Assembly: GCA_963556195.1 (NCBI GenBank)
Contig: OY744517.1
Span: 144,876,382 to 144,940,381, forward strand
From: Sepiola atlantica
Taxonomy: Eukaryota > Mollusca > Cephalopoda > Sepiida > Sepiolidae
Length of the DNA: 64,000 nucleotides
Direction of reading: 5' to 3'
Part shown: positions 1 to 9,660 of the stretch, piece after piece
Numbering within the stretch: position 1 is the first letter of the stretch
Layout: each line of letters starts with the position of its first letter
Made by a program: the position numbers and the translations under genes
The notes under the pieces: model-generated
The model's database searches: none
What the model was told of the DNA's origin: nothing
The model's input: only the letters and a program-made list of their open reading frames with translations

Positions 1-1250
1 GTAATATTTAAATCTGAATCTTAAACTCTTATTATTTTAAATCAATAAATAATAAATTTTTAAAATTCAATAATTAAATGCAAAGATTTAAAAATTTTAA
101 TTCCACCATCTGCGGCTCATTTGGTAAATAAGTAAATTTAATAAAGGTGATGAGGATAATGATGATGATGATTTGCTTTGCCCCCCCCCCCCCCATACAC
201 ACACTCAAAATAAAGTAAAGAACAAAATTATTCATTAATTAACCAAGCTGACACTAATTTCACTCTGAATAATTTAGGTGACTGAAATAGGAATTAATTT
301 TTAAATAACTATAAAAATGACTCATGTATTAAAAGAGTGAAAGTTTTGGAAGCTATTTACATACAAAATTTTTATAAATAGAGATTAAACCAACATTACC
401 TTAACAACAATTAGTTGCTGTTTTTTTTTTTTACCAAATTGACTGAGCGTAATAATTACCATCCCCAGACCTCTGTATGTCGTTGCATTCTAAAATCTAA
501 AATCATAGAAAATTAATATTTTCCCATTCTGACGAATTAAATTAGGATCTTAGATGGTAAAAAAACCATGGGTTTTCGAAAGTCAGCAATTGTTGATTGG
601 CGCCGTTAGTAATGACAAAACATGCTAATCCGATGATCTACTCTATTGCACCACTACATGGACTCGTTCCAACACTATGAATAATGATAATGGTGGTAAT
701 AATAGTGATAATGGACACTGTTGGGAGTTTTCAGATGAGATTTTTATAAAGAATATGAACTTAATGGAAACAATGCGGATGTGTAAAAGAAAGGAAGAAA
801 AATAGAGAAAAATGCGAAAAAAATAATGAAATTTATTCAATGACGTCACAGTGATATATCTTATTGCGCCACAACATCGACTCTTCCCGACACTATGAAT
901 AGTGATAATGGTGGTAACAGAGAAAGAGAGAGAGTAGCTATGCCCAATCCAGAAACAGTCTCTGGCAACCCATTACTTCTGTACTTTCTGCAAATACATA
1001 CTCTTCTTAACTACCTCCGTTTTGTCTGATTTCTTTTCGCCCCTTAAAGTCCACAACAATAACAAAATGAAAGCAACTTGTAAAAATTAAATAAATAACT
1101 TATCCCATTTTTTTGATAATCTGAAAATTATTAAATACTTAATCAATAAATAATCATCAGTTTTATGTTTCATGTTTTTGCCATAATAGTAAACCCTATT
1201 CTCCTCGAAAAGATTTATCGCAAAGCCTGAGAGACGAGGTATTTAGACAA
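1..1250. other. AT-rich non-coding DNA with a short direct duplication
   Basis: No coding region is supportable here. There is a poly-C run near 181-194. A ~60-bp sequence at about 641-700 recurs at about 859-918: both copies carry a 'ctattgc.cca' start and an 'aacactatgaat / cactatgaat' core followed by 'gataatggtggtaa'. This is a small diverged direct repeat about 218 bp apart. Open frames here are low-complexity and show no recognisable domain. Confidence 0.5.
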
Positions 1251-1264
1251 ATCCAGCTGTTTCT

Positions 1265-1350
1265 GGCCGTTTGGCTCGTTAGTCAAGTTGTTAAGACGAC
1301 ATCCGCAACAGGTGGTACTCTTTTATATAGTATAGTTTCGAATCCTGTAC
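1265..1350 (+). other. Possible tRNA-like sequence (degenerate SINE head)
   Basis: An A-box-like stretch (ttggctcgttagtcaag, about 1270-1286) is followed by a B-box-like stretch (gtttcgaatcctg, about 1335-1347). The box spacing is longer than in an ordinary tRNA and no clean cloverleaf forms. I read it as a decayed tRNA-derived promoter, perhaps a SINE head. It could be chance. Confidence 0.25.
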
Positions 1351-1426
1351 GAGTCTTATTTTTTCTTTGTGGATTTCTTTATTTATTCCCAGCCTCATGG
1401 ACGAAATTAACTGTTTCTTCTTCTTC

Positions 1427-1762
1427 TTCATCATAGATTTAACAACCGTTTTACATCTTGGCATTTATTGGACGGCTTTTAGAAATTGACTTTCAAATTA
1501 ACCTATCTCTGTCCAGGTCTTTATTTATCCTTTTTTCTATAAAGTCCATCTTTATCACTTCCTCCCATGTTTTCCTTTGACTTCCCATGTGAACTGACCC
1601 TGCTACCTTCATTTTTCTACATCTACCAACCCAAGAAATCTCATCCGTTCTTTCAATGTAGTCATACCATGGAAGTCTCCTGTACTGCCCACATCTCCCT
1701 ATACTGTCCAGATTTAATTTTCCTCTGGGGTCATCAGATCTAAGCCTTCCTTTAAGTCTATC
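1427..1762 (-). mobile_element. LINE D 3' fragment (minus copy)
   Basis: Read on the minus strand this matches the 3' end of the non-LTR family called LINE D here, best seen at 6240-6960. It encodes the post-RT region (residues like 'RLRSDDPRGKLNLDSIGRCGQ') and ends in the family tail ('gtcaatttctaaaagc', then a short block) with a GAAGAA microsatellite. It lies head-to-head with the plus copy starting at 1763. Confidence 0.65.
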
Positions 1763-2250
1763 AGATATGTGTACGCAATGTGATGATGTATGGAAGTGAA
1801 GCCTGGCCAGTGATGGTGGAGGACGTGTGTTGCATAAATAGAAATGATATGACAATGATACGATAGACGTATAATCTGAGTCTCCAAGACAGGCTTAGAT
1901 CTGATGACTTCAGAGGTAGATAAAATCTGGACAGTATAGAGAGATGTGTGAAGAACAGGAGACTTTGATGGTATAACCACATTGAATGAATGGATGAGAT
2001 TTCTTGGGTTAGTAGACGTAGAATAGTTGAGGAAAACATGGGAGGAAGGGATAAGGATATACTTGAGAGAAATAGGGATAAATAAAGACCTGGTCAGAGA
2101 TAGGTTAGTTTGGAAGTCAATTTCTAAAAGCTGTCCAACGCATGCCCGCATATTAAATGGATGTTAAACTGATGATGATGATGACGATGACGACGATGAT
2201 GATGATGATGATGACGATGATGTCGATGTCGATGGTGATGATGATGCTTT
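1763..2250 (+). mobile_element. LINE D 3' fragment (plus copy) with GAT-rich tail
   Basis: Plus-strand copy of the same LINE D C-terminal region ('gtgatgatgtatggaagtg', then the RNDM-like segment), interrupted by several stops. It runs through the tail 'gtcaatttctaaaagctg' and 'ggatgttaaac' into a (GATGAT)n tract at about 2170-2245. With 1427-1762 it makes a large imperfect inverted repeat. Both arms keep their own 3' tails, so this is two insertions or an inverted duplication, not one twin-primed copy. Confidence 0.65.
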
Positions 2251-2569
2251 ATTCATTCAATAATGGTAATCCCTATGCAAACAGGAGTGAGTGTTCATCA
2301 AAAATCAGCAATATACAAAAGATATATATTTCTTCCTTTTTATATATTAATGCATTCTTTTTTTTGTTTTTATTTATTTTTAAACGACATGAACAATTCT
2401 TATGATCTCATTTTAACTATTTTAATTTTGACATTATTTCAATTTTTTCCATGTATCTCTTTAATAATGTTCTTCACTGATAAAATGGAATGGTAGCCAT
2501 TTTGATTTTTTCTTCAAATTTAAGACACAATATCAAAGTAGATTATGCGATACTAGAAAAAAAATAATG

Positions 2570-2693
2570 TGACCCGTTGGGTCAACCGTTAAGCTCAGAT
2601 GAAATTGTTTGAATCGCGAAAAAGTGAGTTTGCAAAGCCAGTTAAATATTTTTAAAATATATTAAAAAAAAAAAAAAATTAGTTTATTTCTGC

Positions 2694-2698
<5 letters not shown>
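2570..2698 (+). repeat. Interspersed repeat with gtgaccc...gggtca hairpin start
   Basis: A 'gtgacccgttgggtcaacc' start, then 'tgagtttgcaaagccagtt' and 'attagtttatttctgctcac', recurs at 46300-46430. In that copy the start is a clean hairpin, gtgaccc-tttt-gggtcac. The copy here ends directly at a (TA)n array and is followed by a Penelope-like fragment, so it may be part of the same element. Function unknown. Confidence 0.45.

Positions 2699-2761
<63 letters not shown>
2699..2761. repeat. (TA)n microsatellite
   Basis: Uninterrupted TA dinucleotides for about 60 bp, directly upstream of a Penelope-like coding fragment. Confidence 0.97.
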
Positions 2762-2763
<2 letters not shown>

Positions 2764-2986
2764 ACTTATATATATGTATAATACTTATGGTTTGTCGATA
2801 GCCGAACATCTTATAAATAACCACAGCTGTGCCTCTAATTTCAATGTCGACTTATTCTCCATTCTTAGTAAGTCGCACTCTCCCTATCATCTCAAGATCC
2901 TAGAAACAATCTATATTAAGTCCTTGAGACCTTCTCTTTGCAAACAAAGAGAAAATCTACTCGGGCTTAATGTTGTTTCTATTTGA
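2762..2986 (+). pseudogene. Penelope-like element, C-terminal endonuclease fragment
   Basis: A short open frame encodes residues such as 'SIAEHLINNHSCASNF', 'DLFSILSKS', 'HLKILETIYIKSLRPSLC' and 'KQRENLLGLN'. This matches my memory of the C-terminal half of the GIY-YIG endonuclease region in Penelope-like retroelements (the 'LE.IYI...RPSLC.Q...L.GL' block). The RT and the N-terminal GIY-YIG part are absent, so this is a 5'-truncated remnant. It starts abruptly at a (TA)n tract. The downstream T-rich region (2990-3195) contains 'ctgttgag' and 'cgaggtacgaaatc', possibly decayed terminal sequence of the same element. Confidence 0.6.
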
Positions 2987-3193
2987 TTGAACTTCTTCTT
3001 TTTTTTTCGTTTTTTTTTTTCCTTTTTTTTTACCCCTTTCCCTCGCTATAATTCTCATAGCATCTTTATTATATTTTTTATACGATACCTCGATATTTGG
3101 CTCTGTTGAGCGAGGTACGAAATCCGTCAGCTGCCCTTTCATCTTTTTAATTCTTAATTCATCATGATTAATAAATATTGTCTCTTTCATGTC

Positions 3194-3194
<1 letters not shown>

Positions 3195-3261
<67 letters not shown>
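3195..3261. repeat. (TA)n microsatellite
   Basis: Continuous TA repeat of about 65 bp at the end of the Penelope-like downstream region. Confidence 0.97.
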
Positions 3262-3265
<4 letters not shown>

Positions 3266-3479
3266 AAAGAAACTTTGAGTTATTTTAAACAAAAAGAAAA
3301 AGAAAAATGGAAAATGCAGTTTAAATTCCCAGAGAAACTAACTAAATCCGAAATATTGCAGACGTAACATTCGTTGGAAAATTCAGAAATAAAAATATAA
3401 TAGTAAGTAAATAAAATAAAAAGGGGGATTAAGTATCTAACAGGGAAACAAAAACAGGAGACCTTAACGTAAGCGTCTA

Positions 3480-3575
3480 ATCTTAACACGGGGATCATCA
3501 GCTGTTTACCATGTAACTGTTTCGGAGATTTAAAAACAGGACAGTTATAATATTCATGGCTCTCCAATGGTACTA
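3480..3575. repeat. Interspersed repeat, shared with 42300-42375
   Basis: Both copies share 'gggatcatcag.tgtttacc', 'ctgtttcgg' and 'tttaaaaaca.gacagt' and end in a 'ttcatggct' segment. The 42300 copy folds: atactgtttc pairs with the acagtat region. On the minus strand they carry 'GAAACAG...CTGATGATC', the two conserved blocks of a hammerhead in permuted order. This is probably Penelope-like terminal sequence; low certainty. Confidence 0.4.
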
Positions 3576-3959
3576 ATCATATATATATATTAAATTTGGT
3601 AATATTCCCTTTACTGTCACGCCCAGAGCCATTGAGATAATTTTCCAGTTACTTTTGAGCATCTTAGAACTATAAGTATAAACGGAACCACTTAAGAATT
3701 TAAATAGAAAAAGAACGAATCTCATAAGGCAAGGGATTAACAAAAAATGTTTGACGTCAGTAAAATTCTTTAAAATGGACAGATTACAAGGTCGGCACTT
3801 TTACCATTCAACTCAATAGTAGTAGCTGTAGTATCACATTTGAATCAGAGTTTATTCACCTGGATAAGGTCCCCTGGTAAAAGGAGTTTAATGTTGAAGA
3901 GATTCAAAACTTCTAATTAACCCAGGAAAACATAATTGACTGTAATGATCGATACATTG

Positions 3960-4650
3960 TTTAATTTCAAACTCCTCAGCCTAACATTCACAGGCAACAT
4001 GAATTGGAATAAATACATAGAAGGCACTGCCAAGTCTGCTGTAAAGAAAGTGGGTTCCCTCTATCGGTCCAGAAAACTTATCACACCTGCCAGTATCCTA
4101 TATCTCTATAAAGCCACCATTAACCCATGCATTGAGTACTGTTGCCACATCTGGGCTGGTGCACCAACCACCAGCCTCTCCGTCTTGGATAGGGTGCCAA
4201 AGAAAGTTTCTAATCTAATAGGTCTACAAAGCTCCAGTTCCTACCCCATTACTGCAATGATGCATCCCTGTGCTTGTTTTAAAAGTAGTTTCACGGAATG
4301 TGCTCCGACAAACTTACTACACATGTACCCCCTCAATGTAAATACCCTCCTCCTCAAACCAATCTGATTAGCAGCAAAATAACACCTCCTTTACTGTAGA
4401 GGTCCTCGGATGCCGGAAAACTTCCTACTCTAATAGTTTGTCTTTTCTTAGACCGCTTGCCTTTGGAATTCCCTGTCTGCTCCCTGTTTCCCTGACTGCA
4501 CCAACATGCAGAAATTTAAATGTAATTTGAACAAACATCTTGCTGCACAACTCTCCATTTAGGATGCCCCATATAAATATGGTCTCTAATCACAGTAGCC
4601 CCTTATGTCTCAGTGGCAAAATGCCTTGTTTGGGGTGAATTAAAAAAAAA
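3960..4650 (+). pseudogene. LINE A: RT C-terminal region plus 3' tail
   Basis: The frame at 3936-4367 encodes the region after the RT palm of a jockey/CR1-like non-LTR element. Visible blocks are 'NMNWNKYIEGTAKSAVKKVGSLY', the 'ILYLYKATINPCIEYCCHIW' block, and 'LDRVPKKVSNLIG'. No RT catalytic motif (YADD) is present, so the copy is 5'-truncated. After a frameshift or stop near 4367 the remainder of the ORF and the 3' UTR continue to a tail 'cagtggcaaaatgccttgtt', 'tggggtgaat' and an A-run at about 4640. Copies at 24475 and 26740 end the same way, so 4650 is close to the true 3' end. Confidence 0.75.
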
Positions 4651-4886
4651 TGTATTTTGATAATAATTGTAATTCTAATTGAACATCAGTTTCTTTTTCA
4701 GTTGAATTTCTATTTTTATATGAATACTAGCTGGCATACTTGTCACAGAACGAGGTCATTTTAATACTAAAACATACTTGGTCCTTTTAATCCTCATTGT
4801 GTTAAATACAATTTTGCCAACTAACACGAAGCATTTGCGAAATTAGGCCATAAAAATTTCCTGCACAATTTGCATAAAATACAACT

Positions 4887-5190
4887 TACAGGGTGACTAA
4901 AAATAAAATTCCACTCTCCCATGAAACCGTTAATAAAATTGATAATCCTTTCAGCAATCCAACCATATTTAGTACAAATACATTCATGAATGTCCAACAG
5001 TTTTTGTTTTATCTCTGTTTTTATTCAATTTACATTAAGTAGATTAATTATCGGGAAAAATTATAATGTTAAAATTGTTATCTTAATTAATATTAAGTAA
5101 AAGAGTTTAACAAAATTTATTTAGTGAATCATACTGTCGCTTTGTTGTTTAATGTTTGATTCTACTTAAAAATTAAATTTCAGTGGAGGT
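4887..5190 (+). repeat. Repeat with mariner-like terminus, shared with 56030-56200
   Basis: Begins 'tacagggtgactaaaaat', resembling TACAGGGTG ends of mariner/Tc1-type MITEs. It shares 'aataaaattgataatccttt', 'aatccaaccatattt' and 'catgaatgtccaacagtt' with the segment at 56030-56200. The opposite inverted terminus was not found. A similar end in the other orientation (ggggtcaccctgta) lies at about 51139-51152. Confidence 0.4.
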
Positions 5191-5859
5191 TCAGAATAAT
5201 ATCTGCCTCGTCTGTAGGAGAGCAACAGTGCCACTCGCTTACTGTTCTGATTCATATCAATTAAGCCCCAAATTTTCAGATTATAATTTTTTCTGGTAAT
5301 TAATCTTATTAATTTAATTTTAATAAAATTTAAGCAGAAGTTTGGAATAAAGGCTGCCATGTTTTTATGCTGTTAAACTAGGATTTTTTTTTAATTTGAT
5401 GAATAAATTTTTTAAAAAAAATGACATTTTGACTCTTCCTTCCCTATTTGGCTCTTGAAGGGCTTACCTTTCGGATAGCCTGTTTGGAGTCTAGGGGATT
5501 GAATGCTGGTGGTGGTGTCTCTTTCAGGCTTGGTTTCTCTGATAACTAACAAATAATGAAGATAGTTAAGTATTCTTGGTAGAGAGTGAGGTAATAGTGC
5601 TTTTCTGATCGATACTTTCTCAGGTGATAGTACAGGAGATGTGGTTGAGCGGTTTCTCTATCAGCACTCACTAAATGTTGGGGTATTTTCAAGTGCGATG
5701 TTGTGCATAGATGTGAATCCCTTGAGGTATTTCCGGCTGGATGATTGCGTCCATCACTGCCATGCTAATATTTGAGCTTCAGGTTCGATTATTTCGCCTC
5801 TGAATTTATCACTGTCAGTTAAAAGACTACCTTGTTTTGAGGCTTCCTTTCCCTTTTTA
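5191..5859. other. No recognisable gene
   Basis: AT-rich at first, then less biased from about 5450. The stretch ends in a LINE-C-type tail (next entry), so its downstream part may be an unrecognised SINE or LINE internal sequence. A B-box-like 'ggttcgattat' is present near 5784, without a convincing A box at normal spacing. Confidence 0.35.
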
Positions 5860-5955
5860 TTATCATGCAACAATCATCATTCGTTCTTTTTAACTCCTTA
5901 CATCAAATGGCTTCATGCCTTGTTTGGAGCGACTTTCATAAAACAACAAATAAAA
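5860..5955 (+). mobile_element. LINE-C-type 3' tail
   Basis: The segment with 'cattcgttctttttaactcc', 'cttacatcaaatggcttcat' and 'gccttgtttggagcgac' matches the 3' end of LINE C at 48060-48125, and ends in an A-rich stretch. It is either a severely 5'-truncated LINE C or the tail of a SINE that borrows it. Confidence 0.55.
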
Positions 5956-6239
5956 AATTACCCATTTTTTCGATAACCGTGAACTTTAGTGCTCAACAAT
6001 TGCCTAATCGAGAGTAAACTGAAGAAATATTACAAAAAAATCGTGACCAGAAATTTTAGAGGGTTAGTGATAGTCCAAAGTCTCGTCGATTTTTCTTTAA
6101 CATAAGCAGTAGGGTTTGTTTTTGATGCAATTTTACTTTAAGAGTCCCAAAACTAATATGGCTGCAAAAGAAATTTTTTATTCACCCAGTTAATTAAATT
6201 TTTTGTACAATTTGTAAGCATTGGGTACACAAGACGTTG

Positions 6240-6960
6240 TGGAAATACTGGTAGATTGAGAGAGAATAACCAGTTTGTGTGCAAGAAGTGTAAGACAATG
6301 GAGATGGATAAGAACTCAGATGTGGAGAAAATATATCTGGATGGCGAAACTATTGAGGGTGTTGAGAAGTTTTGTTACCTTGGTTATACGATTGGAGCAC
6401 AGGGTGGAGCAGGTGCTAGTGTGATTGCAAGAGTCAGGAGTGGATGGAGTAAGGTCAGGAATCTTCTGCTATTACTAACCAGCAGAGCGTTACAACTGTC
6501 GACCAACAGAAAAATCTATCAGGCATGTGCATGCAGTGTGATGATGTATGAAAGTGAAACCTGGCCAGTGAGGGTTGAAGAAAAGCGTCGCATGGCTAGA
6601 AATGATATGAGAATGATACGATGGATGTGTTATGTGAGTCTTAAAGACAGGCTTAAAGCTGATGAACTCAGTGGAAGATTAAATCTGGACAGTATAGGGT
6701 GATGTGTGCAGAACAGAAGACTTTTATGGAATGATCACGTTGAAAGAAGTTCTTGCGTTAGTAGATGTAGAACAGTAGAGGTAGCAGGTTCACTCCACAG
6801 GGGGAAGGCCAAGGATAACATGGGAGGAAGTGATAAGAATTGACTTGAGAGAAAGAGGGATAAATAAAGGCGTGGCCAGAGATAGGTTACTTTGGAAGTA
6901 AATTTCAGCCAGCATGTAAAACAGACGTTACACCAAAGATGATGATCATGATGATGATAA
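6240..6960 (+). pseudogene. LINE D: post-RT C-terminal region with 3' tail
   Basis: The frame at 6256-6702 encodes the C-terminal domain of a non-LTR element. In order: 'VEKFCYLGYTIGAQGGAGA', 'ARVRSGWSKVRNLLLLLTSR', 'QACACSVMMYESETWPV', 'RRMARNDMRMIRWMCYV' and 'RLKADELSGRLNLDSIG'. After a stop at about 6700 the homologous sequence continues through the usual 'RKTWEEV..DLRERGINK' coding region to the tail 'aaacagacgttacaccaaag' and a GATGAT tract. I know this family from invertebrate genomes, but the clade (RTE, CR1 or other) cannot be fixed without the RT, which is missing. Confidence 0.75.
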
Positions 6961-7360
6961 TGGTGAAAATTAAAAAAATTCTAATGTGCAGTTTGATTCT
7001 TTTTATATTTATTTAAATGAAAAATAGAAACCTGACTTAAGACCCAAATTAACAGCCCAACATTTTGAAGCCTAACACTAACCCTAAGTCTGTGTAGCGG
7101 TTGAAAATGCCAGTATCAGCTCAGAATATTCAGGAGTTATTTCCATTTGAACCATATTCAAGTTATTTTCCCTGAACCATTATTGAGCAACAAGAGAATG
7201 CATGCACAAGAGTCAAAACAAGGCTTTTCCTCTTTCTGACATTAGGCTTGAAGCCAGTCAGACGTTCCCAAATATTATCAAAGTAAGTCATATTTACTTT
7301 ACATCACCAATGCATTCTCTATAAATTGTTTTCCCTGAAAATTGATGTCACTTTTGATTG

Positions 7361-7800
7361 TTTTTTTTTTTTACTATTGAGTCACTAGTTATTAAGGCCA
7401 AGAGCCACTCAGGGATACGGAGAAATTATTGTCAGCTGAAAATGTCCAGAACTATACCGTGGACTCTTTCATTGGTAACTGTGTCAGTAATTTTAACCCC
7501 CTTTCATAACGAAGCAGCATTCACCCTAGGCGGGTTGAACCGACTTCTTCTGAAGGAGGAAGTTTCATGAGAATATCAAATTTACGAGCAGTCCCCAGTC
7601 GCATTTATATCCCGATCAGCAGAGATGACGATGTTAGGTTTTTGCAGTTCTTGCACGGAGATGTCGAGATCCACCTACATACAGCGCCTGGTATTCCCAA
7701 ATGGTCACCCATCTGGTACTGACCAGGATACACGTTGCTTAACTCTGGTGATCTAACAAGAACCGGTGTGTCAATGTGATTATGCTATGATTCTATGCGT
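7361..7800 (-). mobile_element. 5S-rRNA-headed SINE with LINE-B-like tail
   Basis: Read on the minus strand, the element has three parts. (1) A 5S rRNA-like head at about 7800-7676. (2) An unrelated body of roughly 230 bp. (3) A tail ending '...ccctgagtggctcttggcc', 'ttaataactagtgac', 'aatagtaaaaaa'. The tail matches LINE B 3' ends here (56930-56990 with 'ccagtggcctttgggccttg', also 50140, 54860 and, in reverse, 43140). This head-body-LINE tail plan is that of a SINE3-class element. Its internal Pol III promoter would come from the 5S box A/C region. The ORF across 7358-7570 on the plus strand is not a gene. Confidence 0.75.
7676..7800 (-). rRNA. 5S rRNA-like sequence (pseudogene / SINE head)
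   Basis: Minus-strand sequence contains 'acaccggttcttgttagatc', 'accagagttaagcaacg', 'agatgggtgacc' and 'gggaataccaggcgctgt'. These align in order with animal 5S rRNA from the GCACCGGTTC block through box A (AGTTAAGCAACG) and box C (GATGGGTGACC) to the GGGAATACC 3' part. There are several substitutions and a small insertion near the 5' end, so it is not a functional 5S gene. It is part of the SINE at 7361-7800. Confidence 0.8.
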
Positions 7801-7860
7801 TATCATGTATCTCTTTTTGTGTTCGTCTTTGACAAACTTTCTCTGTGAGAAATAAATGTG

Positions 7861-7979
7861 TATATATATATATATACATGTATAGTAGTATGAAAATATA
7901 TTCATAGCAAGTAAGCTACACAGAAACGTTCATGTTTCATTCGCAGAGGAAATCATCAGGCTAAGTTCAAGTAAATACT
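7861..7979 (-). repeat. Penelope-type terminal remnant with hammerhead-like core
   Basis: On the minus strand, CTGATGA (7959-7953), a short UUC/GAA stem, then GAAAC (7938-7934) follow in the order of a hammerhead ribozyme core. Stem I and a clean stem III are not convincing. It lies next to a TA tract, as other Penelope-like remnants do here. Most likely decayed. Confidence 0.3.
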
Positions 7980-7982
7980 GAA

Positions 7983-7985
7983 TAT

Positions 7986-8034
<49 letters not shown>

Positions 8035-8125
8035 GTTTAATGTCCGTTTTACATGCTGGCATGTGTTGAACGGCTTTTAGAAATTCACTTCCAAACTGAC
8101 CTATCTCTGGCCAGGTCTTTCAAGG
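7983..8125 (-). mobile_element. LINE D 3' tail (minus) with (ATC)n
   Basis: An (ATC)n tract of about 47 bp is followed by the reverse complement of the LINE D tail ('agtttaatgtccgttttaca', 'ggcttttagaaattcacttcc', 'ctatctctggccaggtctt'). The homology stops near 8125, so only the last ~100 bp of the element is present. Confidence 0.7.
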
Positions 8126-8314
8126 AACTCTCACCAGAACTTCCAACATTTGAACTGCACAGCCTGAAATGTGACCGATTTTCTGTGGAAGTCATTTCCT
8201 TAAGTGAGGCAAGATCTTCCTGATGCTAACCCAGTAAGGTGATGGTGGACCAGTGTTTTTATCAGGATACCATCTATAAGTGATTCCCCACCAAGGCTGA
8301 AGAACGGTTCACGT

Positions 8315-8318
<4 letters not shown>

Positions 8319-8354
<36 letters not shown>
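8319..8354. repeat. (TA)n microsatellite
   Basis: About 35 bp of TA dinucleotides following a low-copy-looking segment. Confidence 0.95.
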
Positions 8355-8356
<2 letters not shown>

Positions 8357-8838
8357 CAAACATTGTTCAAAATAACAGAATTCTTCTGCTTAATTATTAT
8401 ACCTTTTTAAATTTTTCTAATGATCTTTTTTGTGTTAAAATTAAAAAAAATAACGTATATCCAAATGGATCACAAACGTTTTCGATTGTTCGTCAAATCA
8501 TCTTCATGTGGAGAAAAGAAAAGAATTTCAAAAGATAGCCACAGAACGTGCATGTGAAGAACAGTCTCGCATTGTTCGAGGAAAGACGTTAACAATTTAG
8601 ATTCTGTGGTGCCAGAATTAACGTCACAGGATAAAATTGTATTACATTAAATTTTTAGACAATTTAGTTATTGTTGAGGCGGACAGCCATGAATGATGGG
8701 CCTAGAAATACAAATTAATTAGTGTAGGCTGATTTAATATTGATATAAATTTTATTTTTATTTATAAAGCTTTATTTGTATTGAGCACTTAAAAAAAATA
8801 TTGGTTTAAGTTCATTTTATCAACATATTTGAACTTGA

Positions 8839-8843
<5 letters not shown>

Positions 8844-8897
<54 letters not shown>
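8844..8897. repeat. (TA)n microsatellite
   Basis: About 53 bp of TA repeat bordering the start of a Penelope-like coding remnant. Confidence 0.95.
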
Positions 8898-8900
<3 letters not shown>

Positions 8901-9660
8901 CTTAGCATCACTTAGGATGTATCCATACACACTATCTTTTACAGAAAACCTGCCTACAGAAAACTTTTTATCCACTTTAAATCCGCCTTACCCCTTAAAG
9001 CAAAACTAGGTTATGCACACACAGAGATTACTCGTATACAAAGTAAATGCTCCTCTACTACTGATAAAACATCACACACTAAAACCTTCCACCAGACCCT
9101 CTTGACCAACGGCTTCCCCCCTCTACCATAGCCAGCCTTAGTAACACCAAAAGACACAGACACTACACTCTTACCAACACTTGCTTCCTTAAACTCCCTT
9201 TTTTCAGCTATAGAATTACATCTGCAAAGCAATACGTAGCGAGAATCTTGACATTCAATTCACCCACACAGGTACTACCCTTCAACAACATTTAGCTAAA
9301 AAAACGCAGTAACCACACCCTTGAACCCTGCCCCTTAGTCAATTGCCCCATTCCAAACTCTGGGCTCTGCCTTTGCACTCATACAGTTTACAACCCACAA
9401 TGTGCTAAGTGCCAGAATTTCTATATCGGTAGCACTGTCAGGCCTTTGCACCAGCACATCAAGGAACACTTGAACATCCGCATTTCACCTTTCCACAAAC
9501 ACATCTTATCATGTGGCAACATACAATGCATTATCTATGTCTATATCCTTCGCTCAGTTAGAAATATTGGTAACTTAAGGATATCTGAGGCCATTCTGAT
9601 CTCTAAACACAGACCATCTATTAATAACAGAGCCGAACTTTGTTCCTCCCTTCATTCTTT
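8898..9660 (+). pseudogene. Penelope-like element, RT-to-endonuclease remnant
   Basis: Across three frames the plus strand encodes pieces in the order expected for a Penelope-like protein: a linker 'YAHTEITRIQSKCSST', then 'TFHQTLLTNGFPPSTI', then a GIY-YIG-type nuclease 'QCAKCQNFYIGSTVRPLHQ', 'IKEHLNIRISPFHKHIL', and finally 'GNLRISEAILISKHRPSIN'. Frameshifts and stops separate them. The RT domain is missing. The copy begins at a (TA)n tract. Confidence 0.65.

Noticed and set aside
7676..7800. Functional 5S rRNA gene
   Set aside because: Multiple substitutions and an insertion, and continuation into a SINE body with a LINE-type tail.
7983..8034. CRISPR-like or regulatory array at the (ATC)n tract
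   Set aside because: A simple trinucleotide microsatellite at a LINE D tail; no spacers.
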